Position numbers and translations under genes: made by a program. Of a DNA stretch of 64,000 nucleotides, positions 38,321 through 47,147 are shown one piece after another. The notes under the pieces are model-generated. The model searched no databases. It saw only the letters and a list, made by a program, of their open reading frames with translations, and was not told the DNA's origin. Source of the DNA: Corynebacterium jeikeium. GTDB taxonomy: Bacteria; Actinomycetota; Actinomycetes; Mycobacteriales; Mycobacteriaceae. Every line of letters begins with the position of its first letter. Position 1 is the first letter of the stretch. The stretch spans positions 1 through 64,000 of the forward strand of contig NZ_JFCH01000035.1 in NCBI RefSeq assembly GCF_000738175.1. The letters run 5' to 3'.

Positions 38321-39061
38321 TTAGCGGGCACCGACGTTGCCGTCGACCAGGGTGCCGATGCGCTCGCCGTTGATCGCGCGGGCGATATTGCCCTCGGTGA
38401 GCAGGTTGAACACCAGGATCGGCATCTTGTTGTCCATGCATAGGGAGAACGCGGTGGCGTCGGCGACCTTGAGCCCCTTCTCGATGACCTCCCACGGCGT
38501 GATCTCGTGGAAGAGCTCCGCATCTGGGTTGGTGCGCGGATCGTCGCTGTACACGCCGTCGACGGCCTTGGCCATCAGTAGCACCTCGCAGCCGATCTCC
38601 AGGGCGCGCTGGGCGGCGGTGGTGTCGGTGGAGAAGTACGGCATGCCCATGCCCGCGCCGAAGATAACGACACGCCCCTTCTCCAGGTGGCGGGAGGCGC
38701 GCAGCGGCAGGTAGGGCTCTGCAACCTGCGTCATCTGGATGGCGGTCTGCACGCGGCAGTCCACGCCCTCCTGCTCGAGGAAATCCTGCAGAGCCAGGCA
38801 GTTCATGACCGTGCCGAGCATGCCCATGTAGTCGGAGCGGGAGCGGTCCAGGCCGCGCTGCTGCAGCTCTGCCCCGCGGAAGAAGTTGCCGCCGCCGATG
38901 ACCACGGCGACTTCCACACCAGACTTGGAAACCTCCGCGATCTGTCGCGCCACGTTCTGCACGACGTCGGGGTCGATGCCGACCTTGCCGCCGCCGAACA
39001 TCTCACCCCCCAGCTTCAACATAACGCGCTTGTAGCCTTCGCGGTTTTCGGCTGTAGTCAC
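38321..39061 (-). CDS. pyrH: UMP kinase
   Basis: A 246-residue bacterial UMP kinase of the amino-acid kinase fold, making UDP from UMP and [39 protein letters not shown] and [14 protein letters not shown] are the characteristic segments. GTG 39061 is preferred over ATG 39103 because AAAGGAGA lies eight bases before it. The gene stands behind the tsf terminator and is followed by frr, the standard order. Confidence 0.95.
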   Translation of the reverse strand: MTTAENREGYKRVMLKLGGEMFGGGKVGIDPDVVQNVARQIAEVSKSGVEVAVVIGGGNFFRGAELQQRGLDRSRSDYMGMLGTVMNCLALQDFLEQEGVDCRVQTAIQMTQVAEPYLPLRASRHLEKGRVVIFGAGMGMPYFSTDTTAAQRALEIGCEVLLMAKAVDGVYSDDPRTNPDAELFHEITPWEVIEKGLKVADATAFSLCMDNKMPILVFNLLTEGNIARAINGERIGTLVDGNVGAR

Positions 39062-39124
39062 CGGGGAATCTCCTTTGTCGACGTGTTTTGCACTGCTGGC
39101 CATACTACCCCACCCAAGACATGG

Positions 39125-39159
39125 AAAAAGGCCTCGGCACCCTTACGGGCCGAGGCCTT
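39125..39159 (-). terminator. Intrinsic terminator behind rpsB-tsf
   Basis: An 11-bp perfect stem (39128-39138 with 39149-39159) with a 10-base loop, followed on the minus strand by TTTTT. It ends the rpsB-tsf transcript before pyrH. Confidence 0.88.
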
Positions 39160-39192
39160 GAAATGCGAGGCTTCATGCCTGGCGATAGGTGG

Positions 39193-40011
39193 CTATGCCT
39201 GGCCAACCTCGAAGCGCTTGAAGCCCTTCAGGGTCACGCCGGCCTCGTCCATAACCTGCTTAACAGACTTCTTGGACTCGGTGACGGACGGCTGGTCCAG
39301 CAGGCAAACGTCCTTGAAGTAGCCCTTCAGGCGACCCTCGATGATGTTCGGCAGAGCCTTCTCCGGCTTGCCTTCCTCGCGTGCGGTAGCCTCGGCGATC
39401 TCGCGCTCCTTAGCAACGGTCTCAGCCGGGACCTCGTCGCTGCTCAGGTACTTAGCCTTCAGAGCGGCAACCTGCATAGCGGCGGCCTTTGCTGCGCCCT
39501 CGTCGTCGCCTTCGTAGGCAACCAGCACGCCAACTGCCGGCGGCAGGTCAGCGGAGCGGTGGTGCATGTAGACAGCGACCTTGTCGCCCTCGATGGTGGT
39601 GGCGCGCTTCAGCTCCAGCTTCTCGCCGATCTTTGCGGACAGCTGCTGCAGAGCGTCGACAGCCTTCTGGCCGTCAACCTCGACTGCCTCGAGCTCCTCG
39701 CGGGAGTTAGCCTTAACCTCGGCTGCAGCGGCTGCGACCTTGTCGGCGAACTCGATGAACTCGGAGTTCTTGGCCACGAAGTCAGTCTCAGCGTTGACCT
39801 CGATCATGGTGTTACCGGAAACGGCGATCAGGCCCTCGGAGGCGGAGCGCTCTGCGCGCTTGCCAACGTCCTTGGCGCCCTTGATGCGCAGGATCTCGAT
39901 GGCCTTGTCGAAGTCGCCAGCGGCTTCTTCCAGGGCCTTCTTGCAGTCCATCATGCCGGCGCCGGTGATCTCGCGGAGCTTCTTAACGTCTGCAGCGGTG
40001 TAGTTCGCCAT
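39193..40011 (-). CDS. tsf: Elongation factor Ts
   Basis: A 272-residue EF-Ts, the nucleotide exchange factor of EF-Tu. The N-terminal domain has [20 protein letters not shown], and the core contains [13 protein letters not shown]. It lies behind rpsB, separated by a 171-base spacer that folds into a large hairpin, and is followed by a terminator. Confidence 0.97.
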   Translation of the reverse strand: MANYTAADVKKLREITGAGMMDCKKALEEAAGDFDKAIEILRIKGAKDVGKRAERSASEGLIAVSGNTMIEVNAETDFVAKNSEFIEFADKVAAAAAEVKANSREELEAVEVDGQKAVDALQQLSAKIGEKLELKRATTIEGDKVAVYMHHRSADLPPAVGVLVAYEGDDEGAAKAAAMQVAALKAKYLSSDEVPAETVAKEREIAEATAREEGKPEKALPNIIEGRLKGYFKDVCLLDQPSVTESKKSVKQVMDEAGVTLKGFKRFEVGQA

Positions 40012-40104
40012 GTGGGGCGATCCTCCTTCTGGTGGAAGTGTTCATAGTGGCTGAAATAACAGTTTCTAAATTCAGTCCTGTTTTCCAGCCTAGGTTACAA
40101 GTAA

Positions 40105-40158
40105 CGCCCACGCCCGTCGGACACGGGTCTGAAACTGTGTCCCATACGGGGGTGGGCG
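40105..40158 (-). promoter_or_regulatory. Large hairpin in the rpsB-tsf spacer
   Basis: Bases 40105-40111 pair with 40152-40158, 40113-40117 with 40146-40150, and 40119-40124 with 40137-40142, giving about 18 base pairs in three blocks with small internal loops. There is no T-run behind it on the minus strand, so it is probably not a simple terminator. It may act as an attenuator, processing site or 3' stabiliser that sets the S2 to EF-Ts ratio. Confidence 0.5.
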
Positions 40159-40182
40159 CTAAATCGCTAGCTCTAAAGCAGC

Positions 40183-41004
40183 TTATGCCTCGGTGTTGCC
40201 CTCGGCCTTTGCCTCAGCCTGAGCCTCTTCGGCGGGGGCCTCGGTCTTCTCAGCCTCAGCCGGTGCCTTGTCAGCGTCGCCGGCAGCTTCCTTGGCTGCA
40301 GCCTCCTGGCGCTCGGCGCGGGCCTGGCGGCCAGCCTCGACTGCGGAGGAGATGATGCTGGTCAGCAGGTTTGCGGAGCGGATAGCGTCGTCGTTGCCCG
40401 GGATCGGGTAGTCGACAACATCCGGGTCGCAGTTGGTGTCCAGGATTGCGACAACCGGGATGTTCAGCTTCTGTGCCTCGGAGACAGCGATGTGCTCCTT
40501 GTTGGTGTCGACGATCCACAGAGCGGACGGAGTCTTGGTCATGTCCGCGATGCCGCCGAGGACGCGCTCCAGCTTGTTGCGCTCGCGGGTCAGCATCAGA
40601 ACTTCCTTCTTGGTGCGGCCCTTGTAGCCGTCCTCAGCTGCGTCCATTGCCTGCAGCTCCTTGAGGCGGTGCAGACGCTTAGCAACGGTCTGGAAGTTGG
40701 TCAGCATGCCGCCGAGCCAGCGGTGGTTGACGTAGGGCATGCCCACGCGCTCTGCCTCGTTGGCAACTGCTTCCTGGGCCTGCTTCTTGGTACCGACGTA
40801 CAGGATGTTGCCGCCGTGGGCGACGGTCTCCTTGACGAACTCGTATGCCTCGTCGATGTAGGTCAGGGTCTGCTGCAGGTCGATGATGTAGATGCCGTTG
40901 CGGTCGGTGAAGATGAAGCGCTTCATCTTCGGGTTCCAACGGCGGGTCTGGTGACCGAAGTGGACACCAGCGTCCAGCAGCTCGCGCATAGTAACAACAG
41001 CCAT
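40183..41004 (-). CDS. rpsB: 30S ribosomal protein S2
   Basis: A 273-residue S2. [38 protein letters not shown] and [13 protein letters not shown] are family signatures. The last 50 residues are an Ala/Glu-rich, probably disordered tail ([16 protein letters not shown]) found in several actinobacteria. ATG 41004 gives the homologous N-terminus; the frame stays open upstream. It heads the rpsB-tsf operon. Confidence 0.97.
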   Translation of the reverse strand: MAVVTMRELLDAGVHFGHQTRRWNPKMKRFIFTDRNGIYIIDLQQTLTYIDEAYEFVKETVAHGGNILYVGTKKQAQEAVANEAERVGMPYVNHRWLGGMLTNFQTVAKRLHRLKELQAMDAAEDGYKGRTKKEVLMLTRERNKLERVLGGIADMTKTPSALWIVDTNKEHIAVSEAQKLNIPVVAILDTNCDPDVVDYPIPGNDDAIRSANLLTSIISSAVEAGRQARAERQEAAAKEAAGDADKAPAEAEKTEAPAEEAQAEAKAEGNTEA

Positions 41005-41413
41005 GGTGTTACAGGGGCGTATTTCTTCTAGCCAACCGCGTGGTCGGCGCCGCCCCTTCCTCGCTTTCAAAGTTTAGGGTTTGACGGTTTTCTTCACGAT
41101 GCACTCGACACTCACTGTACGTGCGTGGCTTATGCACCATCCTGGCAGATAGTCCCCGGTGTAGCTGTGGCTCGCCATGTTCGCCCGCTTCTTCTATCGG
41201 GACCGTGCTGGTGAGCCATTAGGTGGGGTGCGAATATCTACGCGTAGTCAGTCGCCTTACTCCGCCTCTCGGTCTTCGCGAAACCGAGTGCACTCCCTTA
41301 GAACTTGTGTGTATCAAGAAAGTGCGGCAGACGGATCCGGACATACTGCGCTTGCTACCCTACCCCCACTCACGCTGCCTAAACAAGTCCTATCGCCGCG
41401 CGTTGTGCCGTTT

Positions 41414-41440
41414 CTGTGGACAACTTTTAGTTATCCACAG
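41414..41440. promoter_or_regulatory. Inverted pair of DnaA boxes
   Basis: TGTGGACAA (41415-41423, i.e. TTGTCCACA on the minus strand) and TTATCCACA (41431-41439) both fit the actinobacterial DnaA box. The 11-base arms CTGTGGACAAC and GTTATCCACAG match at 10 of 11 positions around a 5-base spacer. The arrangement suggests a DnaA regulatory or titration site rather than an origin; there is no box cluster or AT-rich unwinding region. Confidence 0.55.
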
Positions 41441-41456
41441 CCTCGCCGGTTCGCCC

Positions 41457-41477
41457 TTTCTTTTTGGTGACGCCCCC
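41457..41477 (+). repeat. Copy of dispersed T-tract/GGTGACGCC motif (rpsB / LytM spacer)
   Basis: TTTCTTTTTGGTGACGCCCCC, exact core, 17 bases before the LytM-like start. Confidence 0.6.
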
Positions 41478-41494
41478 ACGCATCATCTGTAGCC

Positions 41495-42046
41495 ATGACC
41501 CCACGGCTATACCGCACCATTTCCTTAACGCTTGCGCTGGTTCTCCTCTGGGTTGGCGCCCCGCCTGCCCCCTTGCCAACTGCAAGTTCCCAACCCGATG
41601 CGTCCCGCATAGTCCGCTCACATAGGTTGCCAACTGCCAAGGATGCGCAGGTAATCCGCGCTGCGGACATTCCCGATGCCGTGTGGGAACCGGGTCACCG
41701 GGGCGTGGACCTGCAGGCCTCTCCCGGTGAGGCGATTTTAGCCAGCCGGGGTGGCACCGTCGCCTTTGCAGGAGTCGTCGCTGGCACGCCGGTTGTCTCC
41801 ATCAGCCACGCGGACGGTATCCGCACCACCTATGAGCCCGTCATGGCACGCGTGCGCGCCGGTCAAAAGGTGCGCCGAGGCGAGGTCATCGGCGTGCTGG
41901 CGGATGTCGCCAACTTGCCTGAGCATGCCCGGAAATCGCCGGGGCTATCCTGGGGCGCGCGATTCGAAGGCAAGGGGCGGGTGTACATCGACCCGATGAC
42001 GCTTCTCGGTTCCGTACGGGTCAGGCTCTGGGATGCGCCTGGTTAA
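41495..42046 (+). CDS. Secreted LytM/M23-like protein, probably inactive
   Basis: A 183-residue exported protein with a signal peptide (ISLTLALVLLWVGAPPAP). The LytM/M23 fold is shown by GHRGVDLQASPGEAILAS, GGTVAFAGVVAGTPVVSIS and GIRTTYEPV. The first metal motif HxxxD is present (HRGVD), but the second, normally HLHxG, reads GLSWGAR and lacks both histidines. Catalysis of cell-wall peptide cleavage is therefore unlikely; it may act as an amidase activator, as degenerate LytM proteins do. It converges on xerC with a 26-base overlap. Confidence 0.78.
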   Translation: MTPRLYRTISLTLALVLLWVGAPPAPLPTASSQPDASRIVRSHRLPTAKDAQVIRAADIPDAVWEPGHRGVDLQASPGEAILASRGGTVAFAGVVAGTPVVSISHADGIRTTYEPVMARVRAGQKVRRGEVIGVLADVANLPEHARKSPGLSWGARFEGKGRVYIDPMTLLGSVRVRLWDAPG

Positions 42047-42929
42047 AGACGGCCTTCAGGCGCTCGGTGCCGACGTGGGTATAGATCTGCGTGGTGGACA
42101 TGTTCGAGTGGCCAAGGAGCTCCTGCACCACGCGGAGGTCCGCCCCGCCCTCCAGGATCGCCGTGGCCGCGGAGTGCCGCAGCCCGTGGGGAGACAGGCG
42201 CGGGCCGGGGCCGGCCTGGGTTACGCGGTTCACCACGGTGCGCACCTGACGGGGGTCAATGCGCTTACCGCGGACTCCCACAAAGAGAGCCGGAGTGCCT
42301 TTCGCCATGTCCCCGCGCACCTCGAGCCACTTCTCAAGGGCTGTCACCACGGTGGCCCCAAAGGGGACCACGCGGGTCTTGCTACCCTTACCCGTCACGC
42401 GGAGGAGGCGGTTGGAAAAGTCCACGTCGTCCACATCGCAGCCAGTCAGCTCGGAAACGCGGATGCCGGTGGCGTACAGCAACTCAACCATGGCCCAGTC
42501 GCGGATGGCGCTAGGCGTGGAGGCATCACCCTCGGGCTGCAGGCCGTTGAGCATGTCGGAGGCCTGATCGGCGCGCAGCACGCGCGGCAGCGTGCGCTGC
42601 GGCTTCGGCGCCTTCAGCGCGGCGACCGGGTTGGCCTGCACGAAGCCGCGGTGGGCAAGGAAGGCTCCGAAGCCCCGCATGCTGGAGGCCAGCCGGGAGA
42701 GGCTGGCCCGGCTGGCGCCGTTATCCACCGCCCAGCCCAGCACGTCGCGGGCGCGGTCCAGGTCGAACTCCTCGATGCGCTCTAAGCCTTCCAGCGCGCT
42801 GTCGAGATCCCGTCGGTAGGCGCGGATCGTGTTCTCGGAGCGCCCGACCACGTGGCGCAGGTGCTGCTCGTAGTCGTCCAGCACAGACCACAGCGGCGCC
42901 GTGGTGCCAGTGGGACGGGAGTTACTCAT
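42021..42929 (-). CDS. xerC: Site-specific tyrosine recombinase XerC
   Basis: A 302-residue tyrosine recombinase. An N-terminal SAM-like DNA-binding domain is followed by the catalytic domain with TGIRVSELTG (Arg), KGSKTR (Lys), HGLRHSAAT (His-x-x-Arg), LLGHS (His) and the nucleophile in TQIYTH. It resolves chromosome dimers at dif. Its place behind dprA and comM is the usual actinobacterial order, which argues against a mobile-element integrase. It ends inside the LytM-like gene on the opposite strand. Confidence 0.93.
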   Translation of the reverse strand: MSNSRPTGTTAPLWSVLDDYEQHLRHVVGRSENTIRAYRRDLDSALEGLERIEEFDLDRARDVLGWAVDNGASRASLSRLASSMRGFGAFLAHRGFVQANPVAALKAPKPQRTLPRVLRADQASDMLNGLQPEGDASTPSAIRDWAMVELLYATGIRVSELTGCDVDDVDFSNRLLRVTGKGSKTRVVPFGATVVTALEKWLEVRGDMAKGTPALFVGVRGKRIDPRQVRTVVNRVTQAGPGPRLSPHGLRHSAATAILEGGADLRVVQELLGHSNMSTTQIYTHVGTERLKAVFNQAHPRA

Positions 42930-42946
42930 GTGACCAATCTAGCCGG

Positions 42947-44137
42947 TCACTCGACCCTAATCCAGCGATCCGCCTCCCTCCGGAGCCTGCCCATGGCCTC
43001 CAGGTCTCGCAAGCAGCGGATCACCGTGCGGGCGGGCAAACCGGTGGCTTCCACCAGTTGCGGCAGTCTGCCTTCGGGGCCTTTGCCGCTCGGCAAGGCT
43101 GCGGCGTCAATAATGGCGAGGTGCTCCCAGCTAGGCAGGAACGAACGATCCTCCTGGCCTAGCCCCAGCACCATCTGCTCGCCGAGAGGGGTGAGCTCCT
43201 CGATCAGGTCACGGGCGCTGACGGCCAGCGTGGCGCGGGCGGTACGGATGCGGTCGAGGCACCCGAGGGAAGCGTGGGATGTGACGGGGCCAGGGACGGC
43301 AAAGGTAGGCTTCACGAAGGCCTCAGCCCAGTTCAGGGTGTTGAGGGCTCCGCTGCGCTGCGGGGCCTCCACCACCAGGGTCGCCTGTCCGAGCGCCGCC
43401 GCCAGGCGGTTGCGGGTGAGGAAGCGATGGCGGGCCGGCGGGATGCCCGGTGGATACTCACTGATGAGCATTCCGCCGGCGGCGACTATCTGCTCAAACA
43501 GATCCCCATGCGCCTTGGGGTAGGAAACGTCGAGCCCGCAGGCCATGACCACAATCGTGGGCATCTTGGAATCGAGGGCCGCGCGGTGGGCGATAGCATC
43601 GATGCCGATCGCACCCCCGGAGATCAGGCTGAAGCCCGCGTCCGCGAGGTCTCCCGCGAAGGATTCGGTGACCTGCTCGCCGTAGCGCGTGGCGGCGCGG
43701 GTGCCCACGACCGTAACCGAGCGGCGCACCAGCGCATCCAGGCGAACATCCCCGCGCACCCACAGGGCGAAGGGCGCGGCCGCCTGGCCGCGGACGGAGG
43801 AATCGTGATCCGCACCCGATTCGGCCATGCGGACGAAACTGGCGGTCAGTTCGGCAGGCCACTCGTCGTCCTCCGGGGTGACCAACCGCCAGCCGCGGGC
43901 GATGGCCAGCTCCGCGTCGCGGGTGGGGTCCTGCTCGTAGCGCTGCGAGGTCGAGTCCGCCAGTGCGTCCGGCAGCTTCCCTCCCCGGCGCGCCAGGGCT
44001 TCTGCTACGGATCGCACGTCCGCGGGGCCGAGCTGCTCCCAACCGTTGGGCCACAGCATGTCCAACACGTCGAGGCGCGATGCCTCTATGACCCGGCGCA
44101 CGTAGACCCACTCCAAAAAATTGTCCTGGGTCGTCAT
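42947..44137 (-). CDS. dprA: DNA-processing protein DprA
   Basis: A 396-residue DprA/Smf. The Rossmann-like core has VTVVGTRAATRYG, SGGAIGIDAIAHRAAL and GGMLISEYPPG, and the C-terminus carries a winged-helix-like tail (LPQLVEATGLPARTVIRCLR). DprA loads RecA on single-stranded DNA in natural transformation, but it is widespread also in species not known to be competent. ATG 44137 overlaps the comM stop as ATGA, so it is coupled to comM. The frame stays open upstream; homology and the overlap decide the start. Confidence 0.93.
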   Translation of the reverse strand: MTTQDNFLEWVYVRRVIEASRLDVLDMLWPNGWEQLGPADVRSVAEALARRGGKLPDALADSTSQRYEQDPTRDAELAIARGWRLVTPEDDEWPAELTASFVRMAESGADHDSSVRGQAAAPFALWVRGDVRLDALVRRSVTVVGTRAATRYGEQVTESFAGDLADAGFSLISGGAIGIDAIAHRAALDSKMPTIVVMACGLDVSYPKAHGDLFEQIVAAGGMLISEYPPGIPPARHRFLTRNRLAAALGQATLVVEAPQRSGALNTLNWAEAFVKPTFAVPGPVTSHASLGCLDRIRTARATLAVSARDLIEELTPLGEQMVLGLGQEDRSFLPSWEHLAIIDAAALPSGKGPEGRLPQLVEATGLPARTVIRCLRDLEAMGRLRREADRWIRVE

Positions 44138-45672
44138 CGCTGTACCTCTACCAATTCCCTGTCCGCTCCGAAGAGTTCCACCGCGTCGCTGATGTGCCCC
44201 AGGTGCGGAGCGGAAGCGCGGTCTAGGTCCGCAAGTGTCCAGGCGACCCGGATGGTCCGATCCACTCCCCGCTGCGTGATCGTGCCGGTGCGCAGCATGT
44301 CCTCCAGCAGCACGGCGCCGGAATCGTCCACGCCTACCTGCCGCAAAATTTTTCCGGGCACCAGCGCGTTGCTGGCGGTGCCCCACCGCTGGCGGGCGCG
44401 CTCCCTGGCCTCGGCCACCCGTTCGGCCACGGCGGCGCTGGTCTCTCCAGGACTGCTAAGCGCCTCAATCTGGGGCCTGCCCGTGGTGGTGGCGAACACG
44501 TCCACTCGGTCGCGCAGCGGACCGGATAGCTTCGCCTGATAACGCAGCCGCGCCCCCGATGGGCACGTGCAGTCAATCGGCAGCTCCGCGCCACACGGGC
44601 AGGGGTTGGCGGCCATCACCAGTTGAAAGTCGGCGGGGAAGCTGGAGATTCGATTCGCCCGCATGAGCTCCACGCGGCGCAGCTCCATGGGCACGCGCAA
44701 GCACTCCAGGCTATCCCGGCGCGCCTCGCTGACCTCGTCGATAAACAGCACCCCGTGGTGGGCTAGGCTCACGGCCCCGGGCGCGGGCACGCGACCGCCA
44801 CCGATCAGTGCCGCCGGGGTCACGTTGTGGTGCGGGGCGATGAACGGCCGCTGACCCGCGAGCACTTCCAGCAAGCTCCCCTTTACTCCCGCCAGGGAGT
44901 GCACGCTCGCGGCCTCCACCCGCTCGGTATCGGTCATGGGCGGCAGGATCCCCGGCAGACGTTCGGCCAGCATCGATTTGCCGCTTCCCGGCGGCCCCGT
45001 CAGCATTAGGTTATGTCCCCCGGCCGCGGCCACCTCCACCGCCCGACGGGCGGCGGGCTGTCCCACGACTTCCGCCAGGTCCCCCATCTGCCGAGGCGGG
45101 GCGTACTCCCCCGGGCATGCCTCTCGCAGCTCTCCCCCACGCAGCCAGTCGATAACCGTACCCAGGTTCGGGGCCACCAGCACGCTCACACCCCCATCGC
45201 TCGCTGCTGCCTGCGCAGCCTCGGCTGCCTCGCTTTCGTTTCCCACGGGCACCACGACAGTGGAGAATCCCTCCATCGCCGCGGCCAGCACCAGCGCGAA
45301 CACTCCCTGCACCGGGCGGATCTGCCCGTCCAACCCCAGCTCCCCCACCAGAATCGTCTGAGCTAGCCGTCCCGCTGCTAGCGCATCATCAGCAACCGCA
45401 GAGAGCATCGCGCACACCATCGCCAGGTCATAACCGGCCCCCTGCTTCGGCAACCCGGCAGGCGACAAGCTCATCACGGTCCGCGACCCCGGCCACCTCA
45501 CGCCGGAATTCTTCAACGCCGACCGGATGCGGTCCTTCGCCTGCACCACCGCGGTATCCCCCATACCCACGATTGATATTCCGGGTAGCCCCCTGCTCAC
45601 GTCGCACTCGACAGTGATCACCGTCCGTCGGGTCCCCTCCAGCGCTATCGACTGCGCATGCCCCACGGCCAT
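44134..45672 (-). CDS. comM: ComM/YifB-type Mg-chelatase-like AAA+ ATPase
   Basis: A 512-residue protein with an N-terminal Lon-like fold (VECDVSRGLPGISIVGMGDT), an AAA+ domain with Walker A GPPGSGKSM and Walker B GVLFIDEVSE, and a C-terminal Mg-chelatase-like segment with cysteines in NPCPCGAELPIDCTCPSG. In naturally competent bacteria ComM is a helicase promoting branch migration during integration of incoming DNA. It forms the unit yraN-comM-dprA-xerC. Confidence 0.93.
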   Translation of the reverse strand: MAVGHAQSIALEGTRRTVITVECDVSRGLPGISIVGMGDTAVVQAKDRIRSALKNSGVRWPGSRTVMSLSPAGLPKQGAGYDLAMVCAMLSAVADDALAAGRLAQTILVGELGLDGQIRPVQGVFALVLAAAMEGFSTVVVPVGNESEAAEAAQAAASDGGVSVLVAPNLGTVIDWLRGGELREACPGEYAPPRQMGDLAEVVGQPAARRAVEVAAAGGHNLMLTGPPGSGKSMLAERLPGILPPMTDTERVEAASVHSLAGVKGSLLEVLAGQRPFIAPHHNVTPAALIGGGRVPAPGAVSLAHHGVLFIDEVSEARRDSLECLRVPMELRRVELMRANRISSFPADFQLVMAANPCPCGAELPIDCTCPSGARLRYQAKLSGPLRDRVDVFATTTGRPQIEALSSPGETSAAVAERVAEARERARQRWGTASNALVPGKILRQVGVDDSGAVLLEDMLRTGTITQRGVDRTIRVAWTLADLDRASAPHLGHISDAVELFGADRELVEVQR

Positions 45673-45675
45673 TGG

Positions 45676-46038
45676 TCACCACACCCCCTCGACGTGCTCG
45701 CGCACGCCGTCCGGTCCGACGTCGATCACGTCCACGCGCAGTCCCCCGGAAAACTGCACCCCCTCGCGGTTCTGTTCCAGCCACAGTCCGGCCAGCGTGC
45801 GAATCCGCCTGAGCTTCCGCGACCCCACCGCCGCCACTCCGCCCCCGTCGGAGTCCGAGGCGCGATACTTTACCTCGATGAAAGCCAGGTCGTCCTCGGG
45901 TGTCCGCGCCACCAAGTCCAGCTCCCCGTAGCGGGTGTAAAAGTTGCGGTCCAGCACCTCATACCCCGCCCGCTGCAGATACTCAGCCGCCAGGTCCTCC
46001 CCCAGGTTTCCCACTGCTCGCTTGTTCGCCGCCGTCAC
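45676..46038 (-). CDS. yraN: YraN family (UPF0102) endonuclease-like protein
   Basis: A 120-residue protein of the Holliday-junction-resolvase-like fold. [22 protein letters not shown] gives the Glu-Asp...Glu-x-Lys nuclease set. The C-terminus [20 protein letters not shown] is also typical. Its cellular role is uncertain. GTG 46038 is used. It ends three bases before comM, so it heads that operon. Confidence 0.9.
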   Translation of the reverse strand: MTAANKRAVGNLGEDLAAEYLQRAGYEVLDRNFYTRYGELDLVARTPEDDLAFIEVKYRASDSDGGGVAAVGSRKLRRIRTLAGLWLEQNREGVQFSGGLRVDVIDVGPDGVREHVEGVW

Positions 46039-46123
46039 TAGTCGCCCTCCCCTTTTCCGTGATCCGGCACCGGTCCTTCACGCCCGGTACCTGGTTCACA
46101 AGTGTGGGGCATCATCCCCGTGG

Positions 46124-46143
46124 GGTGGCGTCATAAAAAGAAA
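46124..46143 (-). repeat. Variant copy of dispersed motif (between yraN and DUF2469 gene)
   Basis: On the minus strand TTTCTTTTTATGACGCCACC, differing from the core by AT in place of GGT. Confidence 0.4.
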
Positions 46144-46152
46144 CAGAGACAA

Positions 46153-46187
46153 CAAAAGCCCAGGGGGTTGTGGAAAACCCCTGGGCT
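46153..46187 (-). terminator. Terminator behind the DUF2469 gene
   Basis: A 10-bp stem (46157-46166 with 46078-46087 equivalents at 46178-46187) of AGCCCAGGGG and its complement, followed on the minus strand by TTTTGTTG. Confidence 0.75.
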
Positions 46188-46210
46188 GTGAATAAGCGGA
46201 AAAATGCAGG

Positions 46211-46516
46211 TCAGTCGGGCAGCTGTAGCTCGGGCTTGTCGAGCTCCTCGATGTTTACGTCCTTGTAGGTGATTACGCGCACGTAGCGGACGAAGCGAGC
46301 GGGGCGGTACATGTCCCACACCCAGGCATCAGACATGCGGACCTCGTAGTAGACCTCTCCGCCGGAGTTGCGCGGGATCAACTCGACGGCGTTGGCCAGG
46401 TAAAAGCGGCGCTCGGTCTCCACAACGTAGGAAAACTGGCTGACCACGTCGCGGTACTCGCGGTACATCGACAGCTCGACGTTTGCCTCGTAGTCGTCTA
46501 GTTCCTCAGCACTCAC
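46211..46516 (-). CDS. DUF2469 family protein
   Basis: A 101-residue actinobacterial protein. The acidic N-terminus SAEELDDYEANVELSMYREY and YRDVVSQFSYVVETERRFYL are the DUF2469 hallmarks, and the length is the family norm. GTG 46516 is chosen; the frame is open upstream, antisense to nothing and overlapping rnhB. Function unknown, but it almost always follows rnhB, as here, and ends at a terminator. Confidence 0.88.
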   Translation of the reverse strand: MSAEELDDYEANVELSMYREYRDVVSQFSYVVETERRFYLANAVELIPRNSGGEVYYEVRMSDAWVWDMYRPARFVRYVRVITYKDVNIEELDKPELQLPD

Positions 46517-46520
46517 GGAC

Positions 46521-47147
46521 TTACCCTCGATCCTTCCCTTTAAGCCACTGCTGGTGCGCAGCGGCCACGTTCTTGTAACTGTAACGGTGATAAGGGGTGC
46601 CACCGTGCAGGCTCACCGCAGTCATGTGCGCCTTGGTGCCATAGCCCTTGTGACTAGCCAAACCATACCCCGGGAATTCCTCGTCGAGGGTTCGCAACAC
46701 TCGATCCCTGGAAACCTTTGCCAGCACACTCGCCGCGCTGATGCACTTGGCCATCTGGTCGCCCTTCACCACCGGCAGGTGCGGCATGGGCAGGCCGGGG
46801 ACCTTCACCGCATCCGTTAGCACGTAGCCGGGCTGCACATCCAAAGCGGCCACGGCACGCCGCATGCCGGAGACGTTCGCGTGCTGAATGCCGAAGCGGT
46901 CGATGTCCTCGGCGCTGATGTGGATGATCGAGTAGGAAACGGCAACGTCGCGGATGACGTCGTACATCCGCTCGCGGGTCTTTTCCGTGAGCTTCTTCGA
47001 ATCGGTCAGGCGGTCCAGCCCGGCCCCGTCCAGGTCGGAGGGCAGGATGCACGCCGCAATCGAGATCGGCCCGCAGCACGCGCCGCGCCCGGCCTCATCC
47101 ACCCCCGCGACAGGCCCCAGCCCCGCGGCCTCTAGCTCGCGTTCCAT
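46521..47147 (-). CDS. rnhB: Ribonuclease HII
   Basis: A 208-residue RNase HII that removes ribonucleotides and RNA from DNA hybrids. [15 protein letters not shown] gives the first catalytic Asp17-Glu18, and [12 protein letters not shown] and [16 protein letters not shown] follow. ATG 47147 directly abuts the lepB stop (TAG then ATG), so translation is likely coupled. The DUF2469 gene follows five bases behind. Confidence 0.95.
   Translation of the reverse strand: MERELEAAGLGPVAGVDEAGRGACCGPISIAACILPSDLDGAGLDRLTDSKKLTEKTRERMYDVIRDVAVSYSIIHISAEDIDRFGIQHANVSGMRRAVAALDVQPGYVLTDAVKVPGLPMPHLPVVKGDQMAKCISAASVLAKVSRDRVLRTLDEEFPGYGLASHKGYGTKAHMTAVSLHGGTPYHRYSYKNVAAAHQQWLKGKDRG

Larger units (their letters stand above)
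41005..41494. other. 490-base gene-free region between rpsB and the LytM-like gene
   Basis: No credible gene is seen on either strand. It must carry the rpsB leader and promoter (a minus-strand TAAACT lies near 41072-41077) and the promoter of the LytM-like gene. It also holds a CTACGCGTAG palindrome (41238-41247), a small hairpin (41268-41288), a pair of inverted DnaA boxes (41414-41440) and a copy of the dispersed GGTGACGCC motif (41457-41477). Confidence 0.6.

Noticed and set aside
41177..41470. 97-codon plus-strand frame in the rpsB upstream region
   Set aside because: No ribosome-binding site, no motif and unlike codon use; the region is better read as regulatory.
42021..42929. XerC-like gene as sign of an integrated element
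   Set aside because: It lies in the standard comM-dprA-xerC order with no attachment repeats or phage genes beside it.
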